From NCBI RefSeq assembly GCF_963378105.1, contig NZ_OY726398.1:1364001-1428000 (forward strand): a DNA stretch of 64,000 nt, read 5' to 3'. Of the stretch, positions 52,479-61,040 are shown one piece after another. Source of the stretch: Mycolicibacter sp. MU0102. Its GTDB lineage: Bacteria > Actinomycetota > Actinomycetes > Mycobacteriales > Mycobacteriaceae. Position 1 is the first letter of the stretch, and every line of letters begins with the position of its first letter. The notes under the pieces are model-generated. The model saw only the letters and a program-made list of their open reading frames with translations. It was not told the DNA's origin and made no database searches. Made by a program: the position numbers and the translations under genes.

Positions 52479-54707
52479 CTATTCGGGCGCCAGCCACACC
52501 GCCGACAGGGCCGGCAACACCAGCACCGCCGAGGCCGGACGGCCGTGCCACGGTTCGTCGGTGGCCACGACCCCGCCGAAGTTGCCCTCACCCCACCCGC
52601 GGTAGCCGGCCGCGTCGGTGTTGAGCACCTCACGCCAGCGACCCGCGCGCGGCAGCCCCAGGTGGTAATCGGCGTGGGTGACGCCGGCGAAGTTGAACAC
52701 GCAGGCCAGCACCGAACCGTCGGTGCCGTAGCGCAGGAAGCTCAGCACGTTGTTGGTGGAGTCGTTGGCGTCGATCCAGGAATAGCCGCGCGGGTCGGAG
52801 TCCTGGGTCCACAGCGCGGGCAGTGCGCGGTAGTGGGCGTTGAGGTCGCTGACCAGCCGCAGGATGCCAGGGGAGTAGCCGTCGGGCTCGATCTGCGGGT
52901 CGAGCTGGAACCAGTCGACTCCGCGCTCGTTGCACCACTCGGCGCGCTGGCCGAATTCCTGGCCCATGAACAGCAATTGCTTGCCGGGATGCGCCCACTG
53001 GTAGGCCAGCAGGGCGCGCAGGCCCGCGGCCTTGTGGTGGTCCTCTTGATAGCCGAAGCCGGGCATCCTGGACCACAGCGTGCCCTTGCCGTGCACCACC
53101 TCGTCGTGGCTGACCGGCAGCACGTAGTTCTCGCTGAAGGCGTAGAGCATCGAGAACGTCATGTTGTGGTGGTGGTAGCTGCGGTGCACCGGATCGTGGC
53201 CGAGGTAGGCCAACGTGTCGTGCATCCAGCCCATGTTCCACTTCATCGAAAATCCCAGTCCGCCAAGGCTGGTGTCGCGGGTGACTCCTGGCCAGGAGGT
53301 GGACTCCTCGGCGATGGTCACGATGCCCGGTGCGACCCGGTGGGTGGTCGCGTTCAGCTCCTGCAGGAACTGAACCGCCTCCAGGTTCTCGCGGCCGCCG
53401 TGGATGTTGGGGGTCCACCCGCCGTGCGGGCGCGAATAGTCCAGGTAGAGCATCGATGCCACGGCATCCACCCGCAGCCCGTCCACGTGGAACTCGGTCA
53501 GCCAATACAGCGCATTGGCGACCAGGAAGTTGCGCACCTCCGGGCGACCGAAGTCGAACACGTAGGTGCCCCAGTCGAGTTGCTCACCGCGGCGTGGATC
53601 GGAGTGCTCGTAGAGCGGCGTCCCGTCGAATCGGCCCAGCGCCCAGTCGTCTTTGGGGAAGTGCGCCGGCACCCAGTCCACGATGACGCCGATACCGGCA
53701 CCGTGCAGGGCGTCGACCAACGCCCGGAAGTCGTCGGGAGTGCCGAAGCGCGCCGTCGGGGCGTAATACGACGTCACCTGGTATCCCCAAGACCCGCCGA
53801 AAGGGTGTTCCGCCACCGGCAGCAGTTCGACATGGGTGAAGCCTTGTTGAACCACGTATTCGGTCAGTTCCACCGCCAGTTGGCGGTAGGTGAGCCCCGG
53901 GCGCCAAGAGCCCAGATGGACCTCGTAGGTGCTCATCGGCTCGCTCACCGGGTCGCGCTTGCAGCGCTGCGCCATCCAGTCGGCGTCGTTCCAGGTGTAG
54001 TCACTGGTCGTCACCATCGATGCGGTCCGCGGCGGCACCTCGGTGGCGTAGGCAAACGGATCGGCGCGCTCGGTGACCGCGCCGTCGGCCCCGTGGATAC
54101 GGAACTTGTAGAGGCCGGCGGGGGGGAAGTCGGGCCAGAACACCTCCCAGATTCCCGAGGAGCCCAATGATCGCAGCGGGACGTCGTCACCGGCCCAGCC
54201 GTTGAAATCACCGATCAGGCTCACCCCGATGGCATTGGGCGCCCACACCGCGAAGGACACGCCGGACACCTCGCCGTCGGGTGTGGTGAAGCTGCGGTGC
54301 TGAGCCCCCATCACCTCCCAGAGACGTTCGTGGCGTCCCTCGGCGAACAGGTACAGGTCGAATTCGCCCAGCGTCGGCGCGAATCGATACCCATCGGCGA
54401 CCGTCTGCACCCCGGTGGGCTCGGCGAATTCGGCCGTCTCGGGGTAGTGCACCTCCAGCCGGTAATCGATGAGATCGGTGAACGGTAGGGCGGCCGCGAA
54501 CAACCCGGACCCCAGGTCGCGCATGACGAAGCGTTCGGTACCGACGAGCACCGCCACGCGCCGAGCGCGTGGGCGCAGTGCCCGGATGATGGTGGTCCTG
54601 CCGTATTCGTGAGCGCCCAGGACGGAATGCGGATCGTGGTGCTCACCGGCCAGCAGCCGGGCCAGGTCGCCACGATGGGGTGCCAGGTGTCGGGTCATCG
54701 TGCTCAT
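52479..54707 (-). CDS. glgB: 1,4-alpha-glucan branching enzyme
   Basis: GH13 branching enzyme (742 residues) that moves alpha-1,4 segments to alpha-1,6 branch points in glycogen or the mycobacterial intracellular alpha-glucan. Two N-terminal carbohydrate-binding (CBM48-like) modules (about 20-220) precede the catalytic barrel. The nucleophile Asp is in DGLRVDAVASMLY, the acid Glu in IAEESTSW and the third carboxylate in SHDEVVHGKGTL. The ATG at 54707 shares one base with the glgE stop (TGATG type), so it is translationally coupled to glgE. In the GlgE pathway, GlgB branches chains extended by GlgE. Confidence 0.96.
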   Translation of the reverse strand: MSTMTRHLAPHRGDLARLLAGEHHDPHSVLGAHEYGRTTIIRALRPRARRVAVLVGTERFVMRDLGSGLFAAALPFTDLIDYRLEVHYPETAEFAEPTGVQTVADGYRFAPTLGEFDLYLFAEGRHERLWEVMGAQHRSFTTPDGEVSGVSFAVWAPNAIGVSLIGDFNGWAGDDVPLRSLGSSGIWEVFWPDFPPAGLYKFRIHGADGAVTERADPFAYATEVPPRTASMVTTSDYTWNDADWMAQRCKRDPVSEPMSTYEVHLGSWRPGLTYRQLAVELTEYVVQQGFTHVELLPVAEHPFGGSWGYQVTSYYAPTARFGTPDDFRALVDALHGAGIGVIVDWVPAHFPKDDWALGRFDGTPLYEHSDPRRGEQLDWGTYVFDFGRPEVRNFLVANALYWLTEFHVDGLRVDAVASMLYLDYSRPHGGWTPNIHGGRENLEAVQFLQELNATTHRVAPGIVTIAEESTSWPGVTRDTSLGGLGFSMKWNMGWMHDTLAYLGHDPVHRSYHHHNMTFSMLYAFSENYVLPVSHDEVVHGKGTLWSRMPGFGYQEDHHKAAGLRALLAYQWAHPGKQLLFMGQEFGQRAEWCNERGVDWFQLDPQIEPDGYSPGILRLVSDLNAHYRALPALWTQDSDPRGYSWIDANDSTNNVLSFLRYGTDGSVLACVFNFAGVTHADYHLGLPRAGRWREVLNTDAAGYRGWGEGNFGGVVATDEPWHGRPASAVLVLPALSAVWLAPE

Positions 54708-56743
54708 CAGCGGCGCAGCAGCTCGATGCGGGCACCGGCGTTGATCGGCGGCATGGTGACGATGTGGGCGACCGCGTGTGCCGGGTCCAAGCGCACGTAG
54801 TTGTCCTGTCCCCAGTTGTAGTCTTCACCGCTGATCTGGTCACGTACCCAGAAGCGTTGGTAATCAGGCATTCCCAGCGCCCACATGTCGAGGTGCAGCG
54901 TCGCCTGCTCAGCGCTGAATGGATTCAGTGTGACCACTACCAGCACGGTGTCGCCGGTAGCCGGGTCGAACTTGCTGTAGGCCAGCAGTGCGTCGTTGTC
55001 GACATGATGGAAGTGCACGGTGCGCAGCTGGTTGAAGGCCGGGTGCAGCCGGCGAATCTCATTGAGCCGGGCGATGAACGGCTCTAGGGAGCGGCCTTCG
55101 GCGACGGCGCCGGCAAAATCGCGGGGGCGAAGCTCGTACTTCTCCGAATCGAGGTACTCCTCGCTGCCTTCATGCACTGCCCGGTCCTCGAACAACTCGA
55201 ATCCGGAGTACACGCCCCACGCCGGCCCCAGTGTCGCTGCCAGTACCGCGCGGATGGCGAACATTCCGGGGCCGCCGTGCTGCAGGCTGGCGTGCAGGAT
55301 GTCGGGGGTGTTGACGAACAGATTCGGCCGCCGGAAATCGGCGAGTTCGGCGATCTGCTGGCCGAACTCCGTGATCTCGGATTTCGTTGTCCGCCAGGTG
55401 AAGTACGAGTAGGACTGGGTGAAGCCCAGCTTGGCCAAACCGTACTGGCGCGCCGGTGGGGTGAACGCCTCGGACAGGAACAGCACATCCGGGTCGATGT
55501 TCTTGACGGCGGCGATCAACCAGAGCCAGAAGTCCGGAGGCTTGGTGTGCGGGTTGTCGACCCGAAAGATCTTCACCCCGTGGTCCATCCAGAACCGGAC
55601 CACCCGCAACACCTCGGTGTACAGGCCGGCCGGATCGTTGTCGAAGTTCAGCGGGTAGATGTCCTGGTACTTCTTCGGCGGGTTCTCCGCGTAGGCGATG
55701 GTGCCGTCGGGCAGCTCGGTGAACCATTCCCGATGCTGGGCAGCCCAAGGATGATCCGGTGCGCACTGCAACGCCAGGTCCAGCGCAACCTCCAGGTCGA
55801 GCCGGTGGGCCGCGGCGACGAAGTCGTCGAAGTCACCGATGTCGCCCAGCGCCGGATGCACCGCGTCGTGACCGCCCTCGGTGCTGCCGATGGCCCACGG
55901 CGAACCCACATCCCCGGGTTCGGCCGTCGCGGAGTTGTTGCGGCCCTTGCGGTGTATTCGTCCGATGGGGTGCACCGGCGGCAGGTACACCACGTCAAAC
56001 CCCATCTGTGCGATCCGGGGCAGTGCCGCGGTGGCCGTGGCGAACGTGCCGTGTACCGGGCGGCCCTCGGCGTCCCAACCGCCGGTCGAGCGCGGAAACA
56101 TCTCGTACCACGCGCCGCGGCGTGCCAGCGGCCGATCCACCCACACCCGGTGCGGGACGCCGGTGGTGACCAGCTCACGCAGCGGGTAGCGGGCTAGCAG
56201 TTCGTCGAGTTCGGCCGACAGGGCCGGCGCGGCCCGCGACACGGGATCGCCTGAGGCACGCAATGCCGCGGCCGCTGCCAGCACCGGTTCGCGCCGTGCG
56301 GTCGGGACCCCGGCTGCGGCACGGTCGAACAGGTCGGCGCCGATCAACAGGTCGTTGGACAGTTCGGCCGCGGCCTGGCCGGCGTCCAGCTTGGCGGTCA
56401 CCGCGTGCCGCCAGCTCTGCAACGGATCCCCCCAACCCTCGACGTGGAAGGTCCACAAGCCGACGGCGTCGGGGGTGAAGGCGCCGTGGAAGACGTAGGC
56501 GTCGAACCCGGTGTGCATGGGCAGATGCAGTGCTGAACCGGTCGAGGTCGGTGGGGGATCACCGGGCAGCGGATAGTGGCGCCCGCCGTAGCGCACCACT
56601 AACGTCGCAGCGACGGCCTCATGGCCTTCACGCCAGACGGTGGCCTTGACCGGCACGGTCTCACCGACCACCGCCTTGGCCGGGTAACGGCCGCACGAGA
56701 CGACCGGTTCGACATCGTCGACCTCGACTCGTCCAGCCACCAC
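54707..56743 (-). CDS. glgE: Alpha-1,4-glucan:maltose-1-phosphate maltosyltransferase
   Basis: GH13_3 enzyme (678 residues) that adds maltosyl units from maltose-1-phosphate to alpha-glucan. N-terminal domains (about 1-190) are followed by the barrel, with the VYLPPVHPIGRIHRKGRNN loop, the AENPPKKYQDIYP stretch, the nucleophile in KIFRVDNPHTKP and the acid Glu in LFLSEAFTPP. It starts with GTG at 56743; no ribosome site or clear -10 was found for it. It overlaps glgB by one base and is divergent from glgP. In M. tuberculosis its loss causes lethal build-up of maltose-1-phosphate. Confidence 0.96.
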   Translation of the reverse strand: MVAGRVEVDDVEPVVSCGRYPAKAVVGETVPVKATVWREGHEAVAATLVVRYGGRHYPLPGDPPPTSTGSALHLPMHTGFDAYVFHGAFTPDAVGLWTFHVEGWGDPLQSWRHAVTAKLDAGQAAAELSNDLLIGADLFDRAAAGVPTARREPVLAAAAALRASGDPVSRAAPALSAELDELLARYPLRELVTTGVPHRVWVDRPLARRGAWYEMFPRSTGGWDAEGRPVHGTFATATAALPRIAQMGFDVVYLPPVHPIGRIHRKGRNNSATAEPGDVGSPWAIGSTEGGHDAVHPALGDIGDFDDFVAAAHRLDLEVALDLALQCAPDHPWAAQHREWFTELPDGTIAYAENPPKKYQDIYPLNFDNDPAGLYTEVLRVVRFWMDHGVKIFRVDNPHTKPPDFWLWLIAAVKNIDPDVLFLSEAFTPPARQYGLAKLGFTQSYSYFTWRTTKSEITEFGQQIAELADFRRPNLFVNTPDILHASLQHGGPGMFAIRAVLAATLGPAWGVYSGFELFEDRAVHEGSEEYLDSEKYELRPRDFAGAVAEGRSLEPFIARLNEIRRLHPAFNQLRTVHFHHVDNDALLAYSKFDPATGDTVLVVVTLNPFSAEQATLHLDMWALGMPDYQRFWVRDQISGEDYNWGQDNYVRLDPAHAVAHIVTMPPINAGARIELLRR

Positions 56744-56859
56744 ACTCCGTTCGTCGTCGGGCTGTATGCGCCCACGGTAGCTGTCCAGCGACGTCCACCG
56801 GAACCGAGCGAGGTGTTCGCAACCGAATCGTCAGGTCTGTTCGGCAGCCTCCGCTTCGG

Positions 56860-56865
56860 TAAGGT
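56860..56865 (+). promoter_or_regulatory. -10 element, near-leaderless promoter of glgP
   Basis: TAAGGT ends eight bases before the GTG at 56874, within the 130-base divergent region between glgE and glgP. Confidence 0.45.
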
Positions 56866-56873
56866 GGTGAGTC

Positions 56874-59456
56874 GTGAAGGCCCTCCGCCGGTTCACCGTT
56901 CGCGCCCACCTTCCCCAGAGGCTGCTGGCACTCGAGCAGCTGTCGATGAACCTGCGCTGGTCGTGGGAGCAGCCGACGCAGGAGCTCTTCGCCGCCATCG
57001 ACCCCGAATTGTGGGACGGGTGTGGGCGCGACCCGGTCGCGCTGCTCGGTGCGGTCAGTCCCGCGCGGCTCGAAGAGCTGGCCGCCGACCCGGAGTTCAC
57101 CGCCCGGCTCGATGCTCTGTCTGCCGACCTCACGGCGTATCTGACCCGGCCGAGGTGGTATCAGCACCAGCAAGACGGCGGGGCGGCGTTGCCGACGGCG
57201 GTCGCCTACTTTTCGATGGAATTCGGTGTCGCCGAAGCTCTGCCCAACTACTCAGGCGGCCTGGGGATCCTGGCCGGGGATCACCTGAAGTCGGCGTCGG
57301 ACCTGGGCGTGCCGCTGATCGCGGTGGGGCTGTACTACCGGTCCGGGTATTTCCGTCAAGCGTTGACCGCCGACGGCTGGCAACGCGAAACCTATCCGGC
57401 ACTGGATCCGCAGGGGCTGCCGTTGCGGCTGCTGGTCGATACCGACGGCAGGCCGGTGCTGATCGATGTGGCGTTGCCCGGCGCCGGCCGGTTGCGGGCC
57501 CGGATCTGGGTCGCGCAGGTGGGCCGAGTGCCGTTACTGCTGCTGGATTCCGACATCGGTGAGAATCCCCACCAGCTGCGCGGAATCACCGACCGGTTGT
57601 ATGGCGGCGACCAGGAGCATCGGATTCGTCAGGAGATCCTGGCAGGCATCGGCGGTGTGCGGGCGATCCGCGAATTCACCCGGTTGCAAGGCATGCCCGC
57701 TCCCGAGGTCTTTCACATGAACGAGGGACACGCGGGCTTCCTCGGCGTCGAACGCATCCGTGAGCTGATCGCCGAGCAGGGACTGGATTTCGACACCGCG
57801 CTGGCCGTAGTCCGTTCGGCGACGGTGTTCACCACCCACACCCCGGTGCCGGCCGGAATCGACCGGTTTCCCGCCGACATGGTGTGCCGCTATTTCGACG
57901 ACAGCGGTGATGCCCTGGTCGCCGGGGTGCCCACCGAGCGGATCATGGAACTGGGCGTGGAACACGATCCCGGGATGTTCAACATGGCCCACATGGGCCT
58001 GCGGCTGGCGCAGCGCGCCAACGGTGTTTCGCGGCTGCACGGCCGGGTCAGTCGGGTCATGTTCAACGACCTGTGGCCGGGGTTCGACGGCGACGAGGTG
58101 CCGATCGGCTCGATCACCAACGGCGTGCACGCGCCGAGTTGGGCGGCGCCGCCGTGGCTGCAGCTCAGTCGCGACGTGGCCGCGCCCGACTCGTTCAGCG
58201 AGCCCGCGGCCTGGCAACGTCTGCAGCAGGTCGATCCCGTGACGCTGTGGTCCATCCGCTCGCAGCTGCGGGCCCTGCTCGTCGACGAGGTCCGGCTGCG
58301 GTTGCTGCAGTCCGGGCTGGAACGCGGCTCCTCGGAGGCCGAGTTGGGCTGGATCGCTACGGCATTCGACCCTGACGTGCTGACGATCGGCTTCGCCCGA
58401 CGGGTGCCGACGTACAAGCGGTTGACGCTGATGCTGCGTGATCCCGACCGATTGGAGCAGCTGCTGCTTGACGAGCAGCGCCCCGTCCAGCTGATCGTCG
58501 CCGGTAAGTCCCATCCGGCCGACGACGACGGCAAGGCGCTGATTCAGCAGGTGGTGCGGTTCGCCGACCGCCCGGAGGTGCGGCACCGCATTGCATTCCT
58601 GCCCGACTACGACATGTCGATGGCGCGGCGCCTCTACTCGGGATGCGATGTCTGGCTGAACAATCCGCTGCGCCCGTTGGAGGCCTGCGGTACCTCCGGA
58701 ATGAAGAGCGCGCTCAACGGCGGGCTGAACCTGTCGATTCGCGACGGCTGGTGGGACGAGTGGTTCGACGGTCAGAACGGCTGGGCGATTCCCACCGCGG
58801 ACGGGGTCGCCGACGAGAATCGGCGCGACGACCTGGAAGCCGCGGCGCTCTACGACCTGCTGGCGTCATCGGTGGTGCCGAAGTTCTACGAACGCGACGA
58901 CCGGGGCGTGCCGCCGCGCTGGATGAAGATGGTGCACCACACCCTGCAGACGCTGGGGCCGAAAGTGCTGGCGTCGCGGATGGTGCATGACTACGTGGAG
59001 CAGTGCTATGCGCCGGCCGCGCAGTCGTTGCGGCGCACCTGCGAGCCGATCGACGGTGTGCCCTTCGGTGCGGCACGTCAATTGGCCGACTACCGGCGTC
59101 GGGCAGAAGCGGCCTGGCCGCACATCCAGATCACCGACGTCGACAGCACCGGGCTGCCCGACGCACCCTGGCTGGGCTCGGAGCTGACGCTGACTGCCTC
59201 GGTGCGTCTGGCTGGGTTGCGGCCGGACGAGGTGGCCGTTCAGGCGGTGCTGGGCCGAGTGGATTCCGGTGACACCCTGCTGGATCCGGTCACCGTGGCG
59301 ATGTCGCACGCCCACACTAACGCCGACGGAACGGAAGTCTTCTCCACGACCAGTCGGCTACCGGTGGCCGGGTCGGTGGGCTACACCGTGCGGGTGCTGC
59401 CGTGCCATCCGTTGCTGTCCGGCGATGCCGAACTGGGCCTGGTGACGTTGGCCTGA
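56874..59456 (+). CDS. glgP: Glycogen (alpha-glucan) phosphorylase
   Basis: A GT35 phosphorylase (860 residues) releasing glucose-1-phosphate from alpha-1,4-glucan ends. It has the actinobacterial architecture: an N-terminal DUF3417 segment (about 1-115, LSMNLRWSWE) and then the catalytic part. YFSMEFGVAEALPNYSGGLGILAGDHLK (shortened: EALPNYSGGLG) is typical. The PLP-phosphate and lysine site is EACGTSGMKSALNGG near residue 610. Divergent from glgE-glgB, so synthesis and breakdown share one promoter region. GTG start is supported by the -10 hexamer eight bases upstream. Converges on the lipoprotein gene. Confidence 0.95.
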   Translation: MKALRRFTVRAHLPQRLLALEQLSMNLRWSWEQPTQELFAAIDPELWDGCGRDPVALLGAVSPARLEELAADPEFTARLDALSADLTAYLTRPRWYQHQQDGGAALPTAVAYFSMEFGVAEALPNYSGGLGILAGDHLKSASDLGVPLIAVGLYYRSGYFRQALTADGWQRETYPALDPQGLPLRLLVDTDGRPVLIDVALPGAGRLRARIWVAQVGRVPLLLLDSDIGENPHQLRGITDRLYGGDQEHRIRQEILAGIGGVRAIREFTRLQGMPAPEVFHMNEGHAGFLGVERIRELIAEQGLDFDTALAVVRSATVFTTHTPVPAGIDRFPADMVCRYFDDSGDALVAGVPTERIMELGVEHDPGMFNMAHMGLRLAQRANGVSRLHGRVSRVMFNDLWPGFDGDEVPIGSITNGVHAPSWAAPPWLQLSRDVAAPDSFSEPAAWQRLQQVDPVTLWSIRSQLRALLVDEVRLRLLQSGLERGSSEAELGWIATAFDPDVLTIGFARRVPTYKRLTLMLRDPDRLEQLLLDEQRPVQLIVAGKSHPADDDGKALIQQVVRFADRPEVRHRIAFLPDYDMSMARRLYSGCDVWLNNPLRPLEACGTSGMKSALNGGLNLSIRDGWWDEWFDGQNGWAIPTADGVADENRRDDLEAAALYDLLASSVVPKFYERDDRGVPPRWMKMVHHTLQTLGPKVLASRMVHDYVEQCYAPAAQSLRRTCEPIDGVPFGAARQLADYRRRAEAAWPHIQITDVDSTGLPDAPWLGSELTLTASVRLAGLRPDEVAVQAVLGRVDSGDTLLDPVTVAMSHAHTNADGTEVFSTTSRLPVAGSVGYTVRVLPCHPLLSGDAELGLVTLA

Positions 59457-59577
59457 GGCCGACAGGGGGCGGCGTGAGCCTTCCCGTCGCTGACATTGCG
59501 CTCAGGGCTGCGATTCGTCGCGATCTACGACCCTCAGTGCAATCTGAACGGTTCGCCGTCCTGCGGAGAACGCCTGA

Positions 59578-61020
59578 TCACGGGAATCGGGCCAGGCAGC
59601 GATCGAAATCGCCGAGCACCCCGGTGCGGTAGGCATCGATGCGCGAGAAGCCGGCCGGCACCGACTCGCCGTTGATATCGCCGGCGGCCAGACCGTTGGT
59701 CAGCAACCCGGCGACCGCCTCGTCCAGATCACCCGCGGTCAATGCGATCCTGCCGCCGTTGGAGGTGGTGACGCCCTGGGACAGCCGCGTGGTGGCCACC
59801 CCGGTTAGGCACGCGGTGCGCAGCGCGGCCGCGGCGTTGTCGAGCACCAGCCCGCCGTGCTCGATCTGCACGCGCTGCAAGTACCGCGAGATCAGTGCCG
59901 AGTAGGCGGTGTTGTCACCGGACAGCGTCGCCAACTTCTGGTCCTTGCTGGGGGTGCCCATGGTCTGCAGGGCCGGCAGGTCGACCGCGATGGTGTTGGT
60001 CGCCGGGCAATAGGAGGCCGGCGGGCTGGGGCGCGCGTCCGAGCACGACGATGCGGTCGCGGCGTCGAACGTGAGTTTCGGTGGCTGGGCCGGCGTGAAC
60101 GCGATGTTCATCGCGTCGATAACCAGCCGCACCGATTCCTCGCTGACCGGCACCTCACCGGTCTCGTCCTGTTGCAGCTGCACCGGCAGTTCGCCGCGCC
60201 GCTGCTCGATCTCCTTGGCGTCGATGGCCTTACACGAGCCGGCGCCGTCGGTGAACCCGAACTGGAACGCCGAGATCCGCTCGAAGGCCGAGCCATGCTC
60301 GTTGTTGCCGATCGACTCGTCGGGACCGAGCAACGGATCCCGCAGCGCCAGCATCGCGGCCAACACCCCGTTGAGCCCGTCGCCGGTGCTCAACGTGAAG
60401 CGCGGGGAATCCCCCTGGGCCACCCAGCGCAGGTAGACACCCGCCAGGCAGTCGGCCTGCTGCTCGGCCACCAGTGTCGGGGTCTGGCGCCGTTTGGTGA
60501 TGCCGGCGGTGCGGGCGATCGCGTGGCCGTACTCGTGGGCGAGCACCATGGTGATGGCCATATCGCCATAGGCGCTGCGCAGTGCGGGCAGCAGCAGTCG
60601 GCGATCCCAGCCGATGGTGTTGTCCAGATAGCAGTAGGCCGCGTTCACCAACAGGAAAGTCCTGCTGTCACAGAACTTTCCGCGTAGTTGCGCCGGATCC
60701 CAGGACAGCAGTGATTTCGCCGGCTTGAAATCGCCGTCGAAGGTGTTGGGATAGGTCGTGGTCCAGAACGCCTCGAGGTCGCTGACGGACTGGGCAGCGA
60801 GCTGATCGATCCGTCCACCGTCGGTGCCGTCGACCTCCCGGGTCGGCGGCGGGGCGTCAGGGCGCAGCCCGGTGGGGCCGTCGACGGCCTGCAGGCCGCC
60901 CACCCGGAACGGGTCGGCGAAGACCGACACGGGTTTCCCGTCGAGCATGCGGGCACATCCGCTCAGCAACAACACCAGCGCGCAGGCGGTGACGAGCACA
61001 CGGTGGTTGGCAGGGCGCAT
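59578..61020 (-). CDS. Lipoprotein zinc metallopeptidase (LpqM-like, neutral zinc metallopeptidase family)
   Basis: A 480-residue exported lipoprotein. The signal peptide ends in the lipobox LLSGC with Cys22 as the lipidated residue. The zinc-protease motif HEYGH (His162, Glu163, His166) lies in MVLAHEYGHAIAR, and EQQADCLAG about 25 residues later may supply the third ligand. It resembles YpfJ-type metallopeptidases and, as I recall it, LpqM (Rv0419) of M. tuberculosis, which is encoded elsewhere. Six or more cysteines in the C-terminal half suggest disulfides. Substrate unknown. TATCGT eight bases before the ATG suggests a leaderless message. The 121 bases to glgP hold no clear terminator. 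Confidence 0.8.
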   Translation of the reverse strand: MRPANHRVLVTACALVLLLSGCARMLDGKPVSVFADPFRVGGLQAVDGPTGLRPDAPPPTREVDGTDGGRIDQLAAQSVSDLEAFWTTTYPNTFDGDFKPAKSLLSWDPAQLRGKFCDSRTFLLVNAAYCYLDNTIGWDRRLLLPALRSAYGDMAITMVLAHEYGHAIARTAGITKRRQTPTLVAEQQADCLAGVYLRWVAQGDSPRFTLSTGDGLNGVLAAMLALRDPLLGPDESIGNNEHGSAFERISAFQFGFTDGAGSCKAIDAKEIEQRRGELPVQLQQDETGEVPVSEESVRLVIDAMNIAFTPAQPPKLTFDAATASSCSDARPSPPASYCPATNTIAVDLPALQTMGTPSKDQKLATLSGDNTAYSALISRYLQRVQIEHGGLVLDNAAAALRTACLTGVATTRLSQGVTTSNGGRIALTAGDLDEAVAGLLTNGLAAGDINGESVPAGFSRIDAYRTGVLGDFDRCLARFP

Positions 61021-61040
61021 GAGGTATCACGATAGTGGGC

